From positions 1 to 43,828 of the forward strand of contig JAEOTC010000194.1 of NCBI GenBank assembly GCA_016840035.1: a stretch of DNA of 43,828 nt, read 5' to 3'. A program made the translations under genes and the position numbers. A model generated the notes under the pieces. It worked only from the letters and a program-made list of their open reading frames with translations, was not told the DNA's origin and searched no databases. How positions within the stretch are numbered: position 1 is the first letter of the stretch; every line of letters begins with the position of its first letter. This document shows, piece after piece, positions 1 to 7,365 of the stretch. Source of the DNA: Candidatus Hodarchaeota archaeon. GTDB lineage: Archaea; Asgardarchaeota; Heimdallarchaeia; Hodarchaeales; Hodarchaeaceae.

Positions 1-909
1 ATTTGGAAAAAATTAGAAGAGTATTACAAAGATAAGAAACCGAAATTTTTAACGAAAATATATTTTGAGTATATGAGGACCTATAAGCTTTCTGGAAAAT
101 TCAAGCAAGCAAAAGAAATGATGGATAGAGTTCTGACACAAATTTCTCCTGATGAGGAAAGTGAAAAAAGAATTACCAAAGTTTTTGTGCATTTGGGCTA
201 TGCAGAAATTTATTTTCTGCAAAATAAAAATGAAGATGCCATCAAAGCTATTGAAACAGTCAGAGCTTTAGTTCGAAACACTGATCCTGTTTCAATCCAA
301 CTCAAAATTTTAGAAGTAGAAGTAGAGATTCTCTGCAGCCAGAACCGATCTGATGAAGCTAGAAAAAAATTGGAAAGTATTCGCAAAACTTGGGAATCCA
401 ATTGGGATAAGGTAAAGTGGTATCGAACTCTTGCACGAATTGAAAAATATGACATGAACTATGGAGCAGCACAAACTGCTTTAAAATCAGCTATTGAAAT
501 AACGAAGGAAATTGGAGCCATAACGTATTCTGATGAATTAGCTCTGACTGAGTTGCTTATTGAAATGTCTAGGATTGGTAATGTTAAGGCATACCAAGAA
601 GCTAAGGAAAGATTATCATTAATTGATTTAGATATCTCAAAGAAAAATTTACCAGTGCTTCATCTTGAAAGCAAGCTCCAGCATGGATACTTAGCTTGGA
701 GTCAATCAAACTTTGAGAAAGCCTACGCAATTTTTGCTGATATTGTGAAAGAAGCTGATAATCACCGATTATTTCGTCAAAAAGCCATAGCTATTAGTTC
801 TTTGAATAAGATCGAAAACCAAGAACAGCACTTAACCGCAATGACTAAGAATAAAGCTGTCTACAGGTATCTAGATGATGCAAGAAGAATCCTAAAGGAG
901 TCTTCGTAA
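1..909 (+). CDS. TPR-like helical-repeat protein (5' partial)
   Basis: The reading frame is open from base 1, so the true start lies upstream of the window; the first internal ATG is at 73. The product is almost entirely alpha-helical, with repeated pairs of amphipathic helices of roughly 35-40 residues containing A, Y and L at TPR-like positions (for example around YAEIYFLQNKNEDAIKAIE and the later SNFEKAYAIFADIV). No signal peptide, membrane segment or catalytic motif is visible in the part present. Tetratricopeptide repeats normally act as protein-protein interaction scaffolds; the partner is unknown. It resembles in style the large TPR protein at 37287-39179. It converges on the gpmA-like gene with only 14 bp between them. 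Confidence 0.75.
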   Translation: MWKKLEEYYKDKKPKFLTKIYFEYMRTYKLSGKFKQAKEMMDRVLTQISPDEESEKRITKVFVHLGYAEIYFLQNKNEDAIKAIETVRALVRNTDPVSIQLKILEVEVEILCSQNRSDEARKKLESIRKTWESNWDKVKWYRTLARIEKYDMNYGAAQTALKSAIEITKEIGAITYSDELALTELLIEMSRIGNVKAYQEAKERLSLIDLDISKKNLPVLHLESKLQHGYLAWSQSNFEKAYAIFADIVKEADNHRLFRQKAIAISSLNKIENQEQHLTAMTKNKAVYRYLDDARRILKESS

Positions 910-923
910 TATTACTTTGAAAT

Positions 924-1673
924 TTATCGTTTAGATTTTCCCTGATTTGCCACTTTTTGCATTGCTTTTGCTACAATCTCTGGATCTCCCAAGTAATAGT
1001 GTTTTATGGGCGCAAAGTTTTCATCTAGCTCATAAACCAGAGGGATACCAGTTGGAATGTTTAGTTTTAGAATTTCATCATTGGGAACATTATCTAGATA
1101 CTTCACGAGTGCTCGGAGACTATTTCCATGAGCTGCAACAAGAACCCGATTACCAGATTTAATACTTGGTACAATAACATCATGCCAATATGGAAGTACT
1201 CGTGCAACCGTATCCTTTAGGCATTCGGCCCTTGGAATTTCATTTTTTGACAATTTACTATATCTAGGATCTTTACCAGGATATCTATCATCGTCCTCCT
1301 CTAGTTCTGGAGGACGGATATCATAACTACGTCTCCAAATTAAGACTTGTTCATCTCCGTGCTTAGCCGCTGTTTCTGCTTTATTTAACCCTTGTAACGC
1401 TCCATAATGGCGTTCGTTAAGTTTCCAAGACCTTCTAACTGGGATCCACATGAGATCCATCTCTTCTAGCGCTAGCCACAGGGTACGAATTGCTCGTTTG
1501 AGCACACTCGTATACGCAATATCAAATACATACCCTTCATCTCTTAAAACTTGACCTGATGTAGAAGCTTCGTTAATACCTTTTTCTGATAAATCAACAT
1601 CAGTCCAACCTGTAAATTTGTTGATTTTATTCCAGATTGATTCACCATGACGTAAAAATACTACTTTGTACAA
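924..1673 (-). CDS. gpmA: 2,3-bisphosphoglycerate-dependent phosphoglycerate mutase
   Basis: This 249-residue protein matches the classic dPGM family at usual length. It interconverts 3- and 2-phosphoglycerate in glycolysis and gluconeogenesis through a phosphohistidine. The LRHGE motif gives the nucleophile His9, followed by the family block [13 protein letters not shown], the [13 protein letters not shown] segment with the acid/base Glu, and the second histidine in AAHGNSLR. The start is TTG at 1673; GGGTG lies upstream. Many archaea use the cofactor-independent enzyme (apgM) instead, so a bacterial-type dPGM suggests ancient transfer. Function is confident; which enzyme the cell mainly uses cannot be seen here. 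Confidence 0.93.
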   Translation of the reverse strand: MYKVVFLRHGESIWNKINKFTGWTDVDLSEKGINEASTSGQVLRDEGYVFDIAYTSVLKRAIRTLWLALEEMDLMWIPVRRSWKLNERHYGALQGLNKAETAAKHGDEQVLIWRRSYDIRPPELEEDDDRYPGKDPRYSKLSKNEIPRAECLKDTVARVLPYWHDVIVPSIKSGNRVLVAAHGNSLRALVKYLDNVPNDEILKLNIPTGIPLVYELDENFAPIKHYYLGDPEIVAKAMQKVANQGKSKR

Positions 1674-1782
1674 AATAAAACACCCAGACGGTTAAATGGA
1701 GTAAATTCTTGAATTACTGAATGTAAGCTGTTTTTTTGAATCTAGATGCTAGATTGTATAGTCCAATCTGATCTAGATCCGA

Positions 1783-2289
1783 TTATCTCGATTTAAGAAT
1801 TGAATAATGAATTTTATTCTTATTAGTTCTTCCTTTTTTTATCAACCCAAGTTCCGTTAACTTGTTTAAGTATACCCGCTCGGTGTTGGTTTTTCGACGA
1901 GTGATTTGGGATATTCGTCCTGCTGTAGCTGGAGTGTTAGCTTTCTTTAAAGCAAAAAATGTTTTTCTTAGAAGTCTTGGAACTGCTGATGTTTCGTCCA
2001 CTAGCGTTTTGAGTTCTTTATGCACAGTTTTTGAAATCTGCACATATTTATCTGAGTTTAACATTAGGTTAATAGCATCTTTTACTGTTAGAGCCGAAGA
2101 ATTTTGTTTCCAGCGTTTTTTAATTTCTTTTACTAGCATTGCCTGCGGCACTTTGCTATTCTTCAGAACTTCAGAAGCTCCAGGGGTAATCTGAATTTTA
2201 AGTCTTTCAAGTTCAGATAAAAGATCAGGTTTTGACATCGAGACACTTCGGTGAATATCTTTACACTTACAGCTGATATAAAGATGCAT
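1783..2289 (-). CDS. small DNA-binding protein with C-terminal winged helix
   Basis: The 168-residue product has a C-terminal winged-helix-like segment (about residues 105-168: helix, TAGRISQITRR turn, NTERVYLNKLTELGLI recognition helix, then a basic wing). The N-terminal helical part, with the ITPGASEVL stretch, resembles the small N-terminal domain of the archaeal DNA polymerase D small subunit; that is a by-eye resemblance and is weak. The first ATG gives an extra CKC-containing leader; an internal ATG at 2238 (MSKPDLL) could be the real start. It is basic at the C-terminus, as expected for nucleic-acid binding. A transcription regulator or replication-linked factor are both possible. Confidence 0.6.
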   Translation of the reverse strand: MHLYISCKCKDIHRSVSMSKPDLLSELERLKIQITPGASEVLKNSKVPQAMLVKEIKKRWKQNSSALTVKDAINLMLNSDKYVQISKTVHKELKTLVDETSAVPRLLRKTFFALKKANTPATAGRISQITRRKTNTERVYLNKLTELGLIKKGRTNKNKIHYSILKSR

Positions 2290-2375
2290 TATTCTGTTAA
2301 TAAGTCAATCCTAGGATAGAAAAGAAATGTTTTGAAGTAAATTTGTCTCAATTATTCACTGGTTTGGTTAGGTTT

Positions 2376-3389
2376 TCACTCTCTTTTTGGTTTGAAATTA
2401 CTGATAAGTCGTTTTTCCCCTTGAATCTCACGCAATCGCGTGACATCTTGAATTCTTTCCAATGTGCCTAAATACGTACCATTTCCATCACGAATCGCGT
2501 GATATTGAAGATAGATGAACTTTCCTTGATAATTAATCCAAAATTCTTCCTCATCTCGCTTGTTTTGTTTGAAATCATCTAAAATTTGATTCACATGTCT
2601 GATACTTTTAGGTGGATGACAATGATTGACATCCCTCCCTAAGTTGGCAAGTGTTCTTCGAAAAATGGGAGTTCTTATGGGTGAAAAGTAGATTAATTTA
2701 TTGTCAGCATCAATAAATGACAGTTGTATCGGTAAATTCTCCATTATATTCTCAAATAGACCTTGTTGTATTCTTCCTGTGGAGAAATTGATTATTTGAG
2801 CGGACTGTTTATCTATGAAGTCTGATTCCAAAAATGATTTCTGTTCTGACGGATCTGGTACAATGATACAATATCCAAACCCGTCACTGAGTGATGCAAT
2901 TTGCATCCAATCCTCTTCTGATAATTTTTCAAGAGCAATCGGGAATATTTCATCTTCTTCTTTTTTGATGATCCAAGGAATTGTTTGTAAAATAGGTTTT
3001 ATTGTGTTTTCTATTGTTTTGGGAAATATTAAATGAGCAGAAAATAGATCCTCGATTTTAAGCAATCGGGTGCGAATATTATCAATATTCTTTCGAATCA
3101 ATACAAGAGGTTTATGAATTCCCTTGTCATATAAGATGGGGAATAATAATTCTTCTTGTCTCAAGTAATGTTTCTCAATGTCCAATATTAGATTGTATTT
3201 TGCACGCAATTCAAGTTTTAACTCCTCATCCTGATCTTGCTTGACTGTTTTAAGTAGAAATTTGAATTGCTCTAGTAAAGATTCGATAGCGCGATTTTCT
3301 TTCATTAAAATAGACAATGGATGGCCAGGAGGAAGTTCCTTTAGCTTAAATGGTACGAGCATGCCGCTGGTTGGCTTAGCGTTTTTCAA
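2376..3389 (-). CDS. DUF438-type hemerythrin-like/PAS sensor protein
   Basis: The 337-residue soluble protein has the DUF438 layout. An N-terminal four-helix, hemerythrin-like half (residues about 20-180) contains GHPLSILMKENRAI, KHYLRQEELLFP and KKEEDEIFPIALEKL. A C-terminal PAS domain (about 215-325) follows, with the typical ENLPIQLSFIDADNKLIYFS entry. Hemerythrin-like domains bind a di-iron or other metal centre and often sense oxygen or nitric oxide. Several positions that would be His in classic hemerythrin are not, so metal binding is uncertain. The start is TTG at 3389 with AAGGGA about 12 nt upstream; an ATG at 3362 is an alternative. No kinase or output domain is attached, so it probably signals through a partner. 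Confidence 0.8.
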   Translation of the reverse strand: MKNAKPTSGMLVPFKLKELPPGHPLSILMKENRAIESLLEQFKFLLKTVKQDQDEELKLELRAKYNLILDIEKHYLRQEELLFPILYDKGIHKPLVLIRKNIDNIRTRLLKIEDLFSAHLIFPKTIENTIKPILQTIPWIIKKEEDEIFPIALEKLSEEDWMQIASLSDGFGYCIIVPDPSEQKSFLESDFIDKQSAQIINFSTGRIQQGLFENIMENLPIQLSFIDADNKLIYFSPIRTPIFRRTLANLGRDVNHCHPPKSIRHVNQILDDFKQNKRDEEEFWINYQGKFIYLQYHAIRDGNGTYLGTLERIQDVTRLREIQGEKRLISNFKPKRE

Positions 3390-3556
3390 TGTTAGTCATT
3401 CCCTTTATTTCCCCCCATTTAACATTCATTAAGATACTTAGAATATTTCCTTAAGAATTTCTTTCTGAAAAGCGCACTTCAACAATCCATACTCTCTTAG
3501 ATAAAAATCAATATCTTTACATAGTATTCCATTACAGGCAAATTACATGATTCAGT

Positions 3557-3565
3557 TTGTCTGAC
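3557..3565 (+). repeat. 9-base repeat TTGTCTGAC, left copy at insertion element end
   Basis: The same 9 bases occur at 4946-4954, just after the tnpB stop codon. The left copy forms the first arm of an 11-base palindrome. It could mark the element's left cleavage site or be part of a subterminal hairpin; IS200/IS605 elements do not normally duplicate their target. Confidence 0.45.
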
Positions 3566-3653
3566 AACAACAAAAAAATGTCCCTCTCACCTTTGAAAAA
3601 CCAGTCGCTAGGCGTCGTTTTCGTCATTTTCACCGTTCTCTCTCTGATACAAG

Positions 3654-3661
3654 TTTATAAG
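3654..3661 (+). promoter_or_regulatory. putative TATA box for tnpB
   Basis: TTTATAAG lies about 27-34 bp before the ATG at 3688, the spacing expected if transcription starts at or just before the start codon. This suggests a leaderless archaeal transcript for the tnpB gene; no Shine-Dalgarno sequence is seen. Confidence 0.5.
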
Positions 3662-3687
3662 GCGGAAGAACCCTCAGAAAGCTGGGA

Positions 3688-4941
3688 ATGCGAAAAACTA
3701 TACCAGCTCAACCACAACTAACGATCCGCATGCAGATGACGCCGCGGCCTATCTTCACAGATCTTTGTATCTGTGCCAAGAATTTGTATAATCGCGCGAC
3801 CTTTGAGGTCCGACAGGAATTCTTTAACACCGGGAAATGGATTCAATACACCGTCCTTTATCATCGGCTCAAACAGGAACCCGTGTACCTTGCACTTAAA
3901 GAACTTCCAGATAGTTATTTGCCACAACAGGTTCTCCGGCAAATTGAACAGACCTGGTGAAGCTACTTCGCCGCAATAAGAGCCTGGAAAAAAAAGCCCA
4001 CGAAGTTTCGCGCCCGTCCACATCTTCCACGATATAAACCAAAAAATAGCCTGCATATGCTCAATTTTCCACGGCCACGAGTGCGAATTCGAAATAATGT
4101 CATTTTATTTGCTAAAAATCTCATGGCGCGTGGATTTCCCGCCTTTCCTGTGGGAACGCTTCCCGTAACGGCCAACACATGTGTAGGAGCACGCTTGCTT
4201 CCTTATTATGATCGATTTGTGATAGAAATCCTATATGAGGTGCAGGTGAGGCCCATTCTGGTTTCTAAAAAACCTTCTCGTACGCTGGGTATTGATCTAG
4301 GGATTTCCAATCTCGTAGCTACGTCAGACGGAGTTCTCGTCAAAGGCGGGGTTGTAAAAACCATCAATCAATGGTATAATAAGCGCTTAGCCCATTATCG
4401 GTCTTTAGCTGCTACCTGTAATTCCTCAGTAATCACTCCTCGAATCCTTCGATTACATCGTAAACGAATGAATAAACTGTACGACTTCTTTCATCAGACC
4501 TCCCGCCGTCTGATTTCCCATTGCATGGCTCAAAATATCGACACCCTTGTTATTGGTTATATACCAAGGTGGAAACAACACTGCAACCTCGGTAAACAGA
4601 CAAACCAAGCATTTGTCCAGCTACCCTTCGCTAAGCTCATTCAAATGCTTGAATATAAAGCTAAACTCGTTGGAATAACAGTTATATGTGTAAATGAATC
4701 GTATACCTCCCAAAAGTGTAACAAATGTGGGCATACGGAGAAAAACAATCGGGTTTCTCGGGGTGTGTTTATTTGCCAGAAGTGTGGAGTGCATCTCAAT
4801 GCTGATATCAATGCGGCGTGTAATATTTGCGCTCGCTCTCAAATTCTCTCTCAAGTAGTCCCAATGGATAGTAATAGGGCTGTTCCTACTATCCTGTCGG
4901 ATAGTGGATGTGTGACTCATCCTTTCCAGAATTCTTTTTAA
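3688..4941 (+). pseudogene. tnpB: TnpB RNA-guided nuclease gene with one in-frame TGA stop
   Basis: A single reading frame runs from ATG 3688 to TAA 4941 (about 417 codons, normal TnpB length) and is broken only by TGA at 3958-3960. The stop falls in the conserved stretch around EQTW*SYFAAIRAWKK; an Arg or Lys codon is expected there, and CGA to TGA is one transition. After the stop the RuvC parts look intact: GIDLGISNL (first Asp), VNESYTSQ (Glu), a four-Cys zinc ribbon beginning CNKCGH, and NADINAACN (last Asp). TnpB cuts DNA guided by an RNA from the element's right end. An internal ATG at 4057 could yield a 294-residue C-terminal fragment. A sequencing error or recoding would restore it. 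Confidence 0.85.
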
Positions 4942-4945
4942 AGAG

Positions 4946-4965
4946 TTGTCTGACTAATACAGTCA
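4946..4965 (+). repeat. right end of tnpB element: repeat copy plus hairpin
   Basis: TTGTCTGAC repeats the left-end sequence and is followed by a perfect 5-bp stem (TGACT/AGTCA) with a 5-base loop. In related elements the sequence overlapping and following the end of tnpB is transcribed as the guide-RNA scaffold, so the guide RNA would be expected to end near here. That is an inference. Confidence 0.45.
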
Positions 4966-4991
4966 TAACCAGTTTTTATCCTATGTAAGCA

Positions 4992-4998
4992 TTTTTTT
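4992..4998 (+). terminator. T-tract, possible terminator after tnpB
   Basis: Seven consecutive T residues lie about 50 bp after the tnpB stop and just before the next gene's leader. Archaeal RNA polymerase terminates at U-rich tracts. Weak on its own. Confidence 0.3.
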
Positions 4999-5035
4999 CA
5001 TACTCCCAGAATTCCTTTAGATAAGGTAAATCTCA

Positions 5036-5545
5036 ATGATTCCGTTTAGAGAATATAAAAAAGATTGTATGTTCAGGAACAACAATCTTTGTTCCTATTG
5101 GAAAAAATCTACAGAATGTCATTTACTTTCGTGCCCGTTTTACTCAAAACATACCTCCATTACGAAGAAAAGTGCATTAAAAAAGCGGGTGAAAGATACA
5201 GTTATTTTTTCCCCTGATGATTTAGATACAGAAGGTAAATCTGTCCAAGATATTATAGGAAAATCTCGAGAAGAAAGGGGAGATTCTGAGAATAAAGAAC
5301 ATAATAAACCTCAACATTCTCTTGTGACGGAAAAGTTAGTTTCTCGTCTAACATGCATAGCATGCGGTGAACAGATTTTTGACGATAAATTTACAACAAT
5401 TAGAGATCCGAAGGGAGTTGTAATCTATCTTCATTCAAAGGGAAAATGCGATGTAAGGCATGAGGGTATGTCGATCGTCCGAAAGAGATGGTTAAAAATG
5501 CATGATTATGCAAAAAACCTCTCTGAAACAGAAGATTCACAATAG
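5036..5545 (+). CDS. Cys-rich hypothetical protein with two putative zinc sites
   Basis: I do not recognise this 169-residue protein. The N-terminus carries four cysteines (C11, C19, C28, C33) in a compact putative metal site. A hydrophilic, low-complexity linker (about residues 40-100) follows. The C-terminal part has a CIAC pair (C107, C110) followed by H133 and C138, resembling a zinc ribbon or zinc finger. The end is basic (VRKRWLKM). This layout suggests nucleic-acid or protein binding, but no function can be assigned. The start ATG is preceded by AAGGT at a good distance. It lies 42 bp upstream of the gamma-glutamyltransferase gene on the same strand and may be cotranscribed with it. 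Confidence 0.65.
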   Translation: MIPFREYKKDCMFRNNNLCSYWKKSTECHLLSCPFYSKHTSITKKSALKKRVKDTVIFSPDDLDTEGKSVQDIIGKSREERGDSENKEHNKPQHSLVTEKLVSRLTCIACGEQIFDDKFTTIRDPKGVVIYLHSKGKCDVRHEGMSIVRKRWLKMHDYAKNLSETEDSQ

Positions 5546-5587
5546 AATTAAATAGTATATTCATAAAAAGGTAAAGGATAACACAAA

Positions 5588-7204
5588 ATGGCTGTAAAAT
5601 ACTGGAGACGCCCTACTGCGGGAAGATCTGCAGTTCACACAAAAAATGGTTTAGTTGCCTCATCTCAACCATTAGCTTCTTCCGCAGGAGTTCAAATGCT
5701 TAAAGCAGGTGGAAATGCCTGTGATGCCGTTGTTGCTATGGCTGCGGTACTTAATGTTGTTGAACCATTTTCAACAGGAATTGGAGGCGATGCATTCGCT
5801 CTACTTTCTATACCTGGAGAGAGGACTCCAATTGCAATAAATGGATCGGGATTCTCACCGAGAAATCTAACTTATGATTACCTTGCTGTAGAGGAGAAAT
5901 TGACTAGTATACCACTCACTGGTATCCTACCTATAACAATTCCAGGGGCTGTAAGTGCATGGGGGATGATCCACGAGAAATTTGGAAAATTATCATGGGA
6001 AGAAGTCCTTACCCCTGCAATCAACTATGCGATTGATGGGTATCCTGTAAGCCCTGTTATTTCTCAGGTGTGGGATGTATTAGTTTCCAAACTCAAACTC
6101 CATGAAGGGGCAAAAGAAAATTATTTAATTGATAAAGAAAGAGCGCCAATGCCAGGAGAGATTTTCAAACAAGATTCTTTGGGAAAAACCTTCCAACTAT
6201 TGGCTAAACGAGGATACAGGGACTTTTACGAGGGTGAACTTGCGAATCGAATTTTAGGATTCTTAAACAACGAGGGAAGTGCTATTAATGCCCAAGATCT
6301 ATCTGCTTATTCCGCTGAGTGGACAGAACCAATTTCTAAAGTAATTTATGACCATCGATTATGGGAACATGGACCAAATGGTCAAGGGTTAGTCACACTA
6401 CAAATTCTAGCAATAGCTGAAGAACTAGATATTGCACGTTATCCGCTTAATTCCGCTGAGTATTTACATATTTTAATTGAAGCAAAGAAACTGGCCTTTT
6501 CTGATGCTTTTAGCTATTTAGCTGACATTAACCATATGAAAGTTGATGTAAATGCTTTTCTATCCGATAAGTATGCACAAACTAGAGCTAGTCAAATAAA
6601 TCCCAATAGGGCTTTAGAAAAACTACCTTTTGCACTAGATATGGGAGAGGACACAGTTTACTTGACGGCAATAGATAAGAGTGGTTTTGCTATCTCTTTT
6701 ATTAATTCACTTTACTATGGTTTCGGATCAGGTGTTGTTGACCCAAAAACAGGAATTGCTTTTCAAAATCGTGGAGCTGGATTCACACTAGAAAAAGGGC
6801 ATCCTAATCAATATAAACCACGCAAAAGACCTTACCATACAATTATTCCGGCAATGATTACTGAAACTTCATCTAATCGGCTTTTACACTCTTTTGGTGT
6901 TATGGGAGGACATCATCAGCCCATAGGGCAATCACAAGTATTTCTAAATCTAGTTCTTCATAACATGGATGCTCAACATGCCATTGATTCCCCTCGTTTC
7001 CACCATGATCAACTTTCCAATACTGTGGCATTTGAAGAACCCATATCCCTTCAAGTAAGAGCCCAATTACACCGTTTAGGACATAATGTGAAAGATTCTG
7101 TAGATGCAAACTTTGGAGGAGGTCAAATCATCTCAGTTACAGAGAACGGGTCTTTTATTGGAGGTTCTGATCCCCGAAAAGATGGTCAAGCTCAAGGTTT
7201 CTAA
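5588..7204 (+). CDS. ggt: gamma-glutamyltransferase-family Ntn-hydrolase
   Basis: The 538-residue protein matches the gamma-glutamyltranspeptidase/cephalosporin acylase family over its full length. The N-terminal landmarks are ASSQPLASSAGVQML and GGNACDAVVAMAAVLNVVEP followed by GIGGDAF. The autocatalytic cleavage site and nucleophile is most likely Thr356 in GEDTVYLTAID, where the large chain would end and the small chain begin. SLYYGFGSGV, NRGAGF and the late GGHHQPIGQ segment are also family hallmarks. The enzymes cleave or transfer gamma-glutamyl groups; close relatives act on other amides. There is no signal peptide, unlike the periplasmic bacterial enzymes, so it is probably cytoplasmic. 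The true substrate in an archaeon, which may lack glutathione, is open. Confidence 0.9.
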   Translation: MAVKYWRRPTAGRSAVHTKNGLVASSQPLASSAGVQMLKAGGNACDAVVAMAAVLNVVEPFSTGIGGDAFALLSIPGERTPIAINGSGFSPRNLTYDYLAVEEKLTSIPLTGILPITIPGAVSAWGMIHEKFGKLSWEEVLTPAINYAIDGYPVSPVISQVWDVLVSKLKLHEGAKENYLIDKERAPMPGEIFKQDSLGKTFQLLAKRGYRDFYEGELANRILGFLNNEGSAINAQDLSAYSAEWTEPISKVIYDHRLWEHGPNGQGLVTLQILAIAEELDIARYPLNSAEYLHILIEAKKLAFSDAFSYLADINHMKVDVNAFLSDKYAQTRASQINPNRALEKLPFALDMGEDTVYLTAIDKSGFAISFINSLYYGFGSGVVDPKTGIAFQNRGAGFTLEKGHPNQYKPRKRPYHTIIPAMITETSSNRLLHSFGVMGGHHQPIGQSQVFLNLVLHNMDAQHAIDSPRFHHDQLSNTVAFEEPISLQVRAQLHRLGHNVKDSVDANFGGGQIISVTENGSFIGGSDPRKDGQAQGF

Positions 7205-7365
7205 TATACATTCATTTTTGATTATTCAGAGGGAATAACTATTATTATCATAGCTAATACTTAAATGAAAATGAGCTCACAATTCGCTAACCAATTCTCA
7301 TAGGTGAAACTTTAGGTTGTTTTCATTCCTGCAGATCGAATCTCTCTATTGGAACATGGATTTAG

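Larger units (their letters stand above)
3557..4965 (+). mobile_element. solo tnpB insertion element (IS200/IS605 superfamily, IS1341-like)
   Basis: The segment is visibly richer in G+C than its surroundings and carries only a tnpB-type gene, with no tyrosine transposase tnpA. Both proposed ends carry the same 9 bases, TTGTCTGAC (3557-3565 and 4946-4954). The left copy lies in an 11-base palindrome (TTGTC-T-GACAA) and the right copy is followed by a 5-bp hairpin, TGACT-aatac-AGTCA (4951-4965). Subterminal palindromes are typical of this superfamily. The exact ends are inferred. Such elements move by single-strand transposition using a TnpA in trans. Confidence 0.65.

Noticed and set aside
3958-3960. 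TGA in tnpB read as selenocysteine
   Set aside because: The expected residue is Arg/Lys at a non-catalytic position and no selenocysteine insertion element is evident; a nonsense mutation is simpler.
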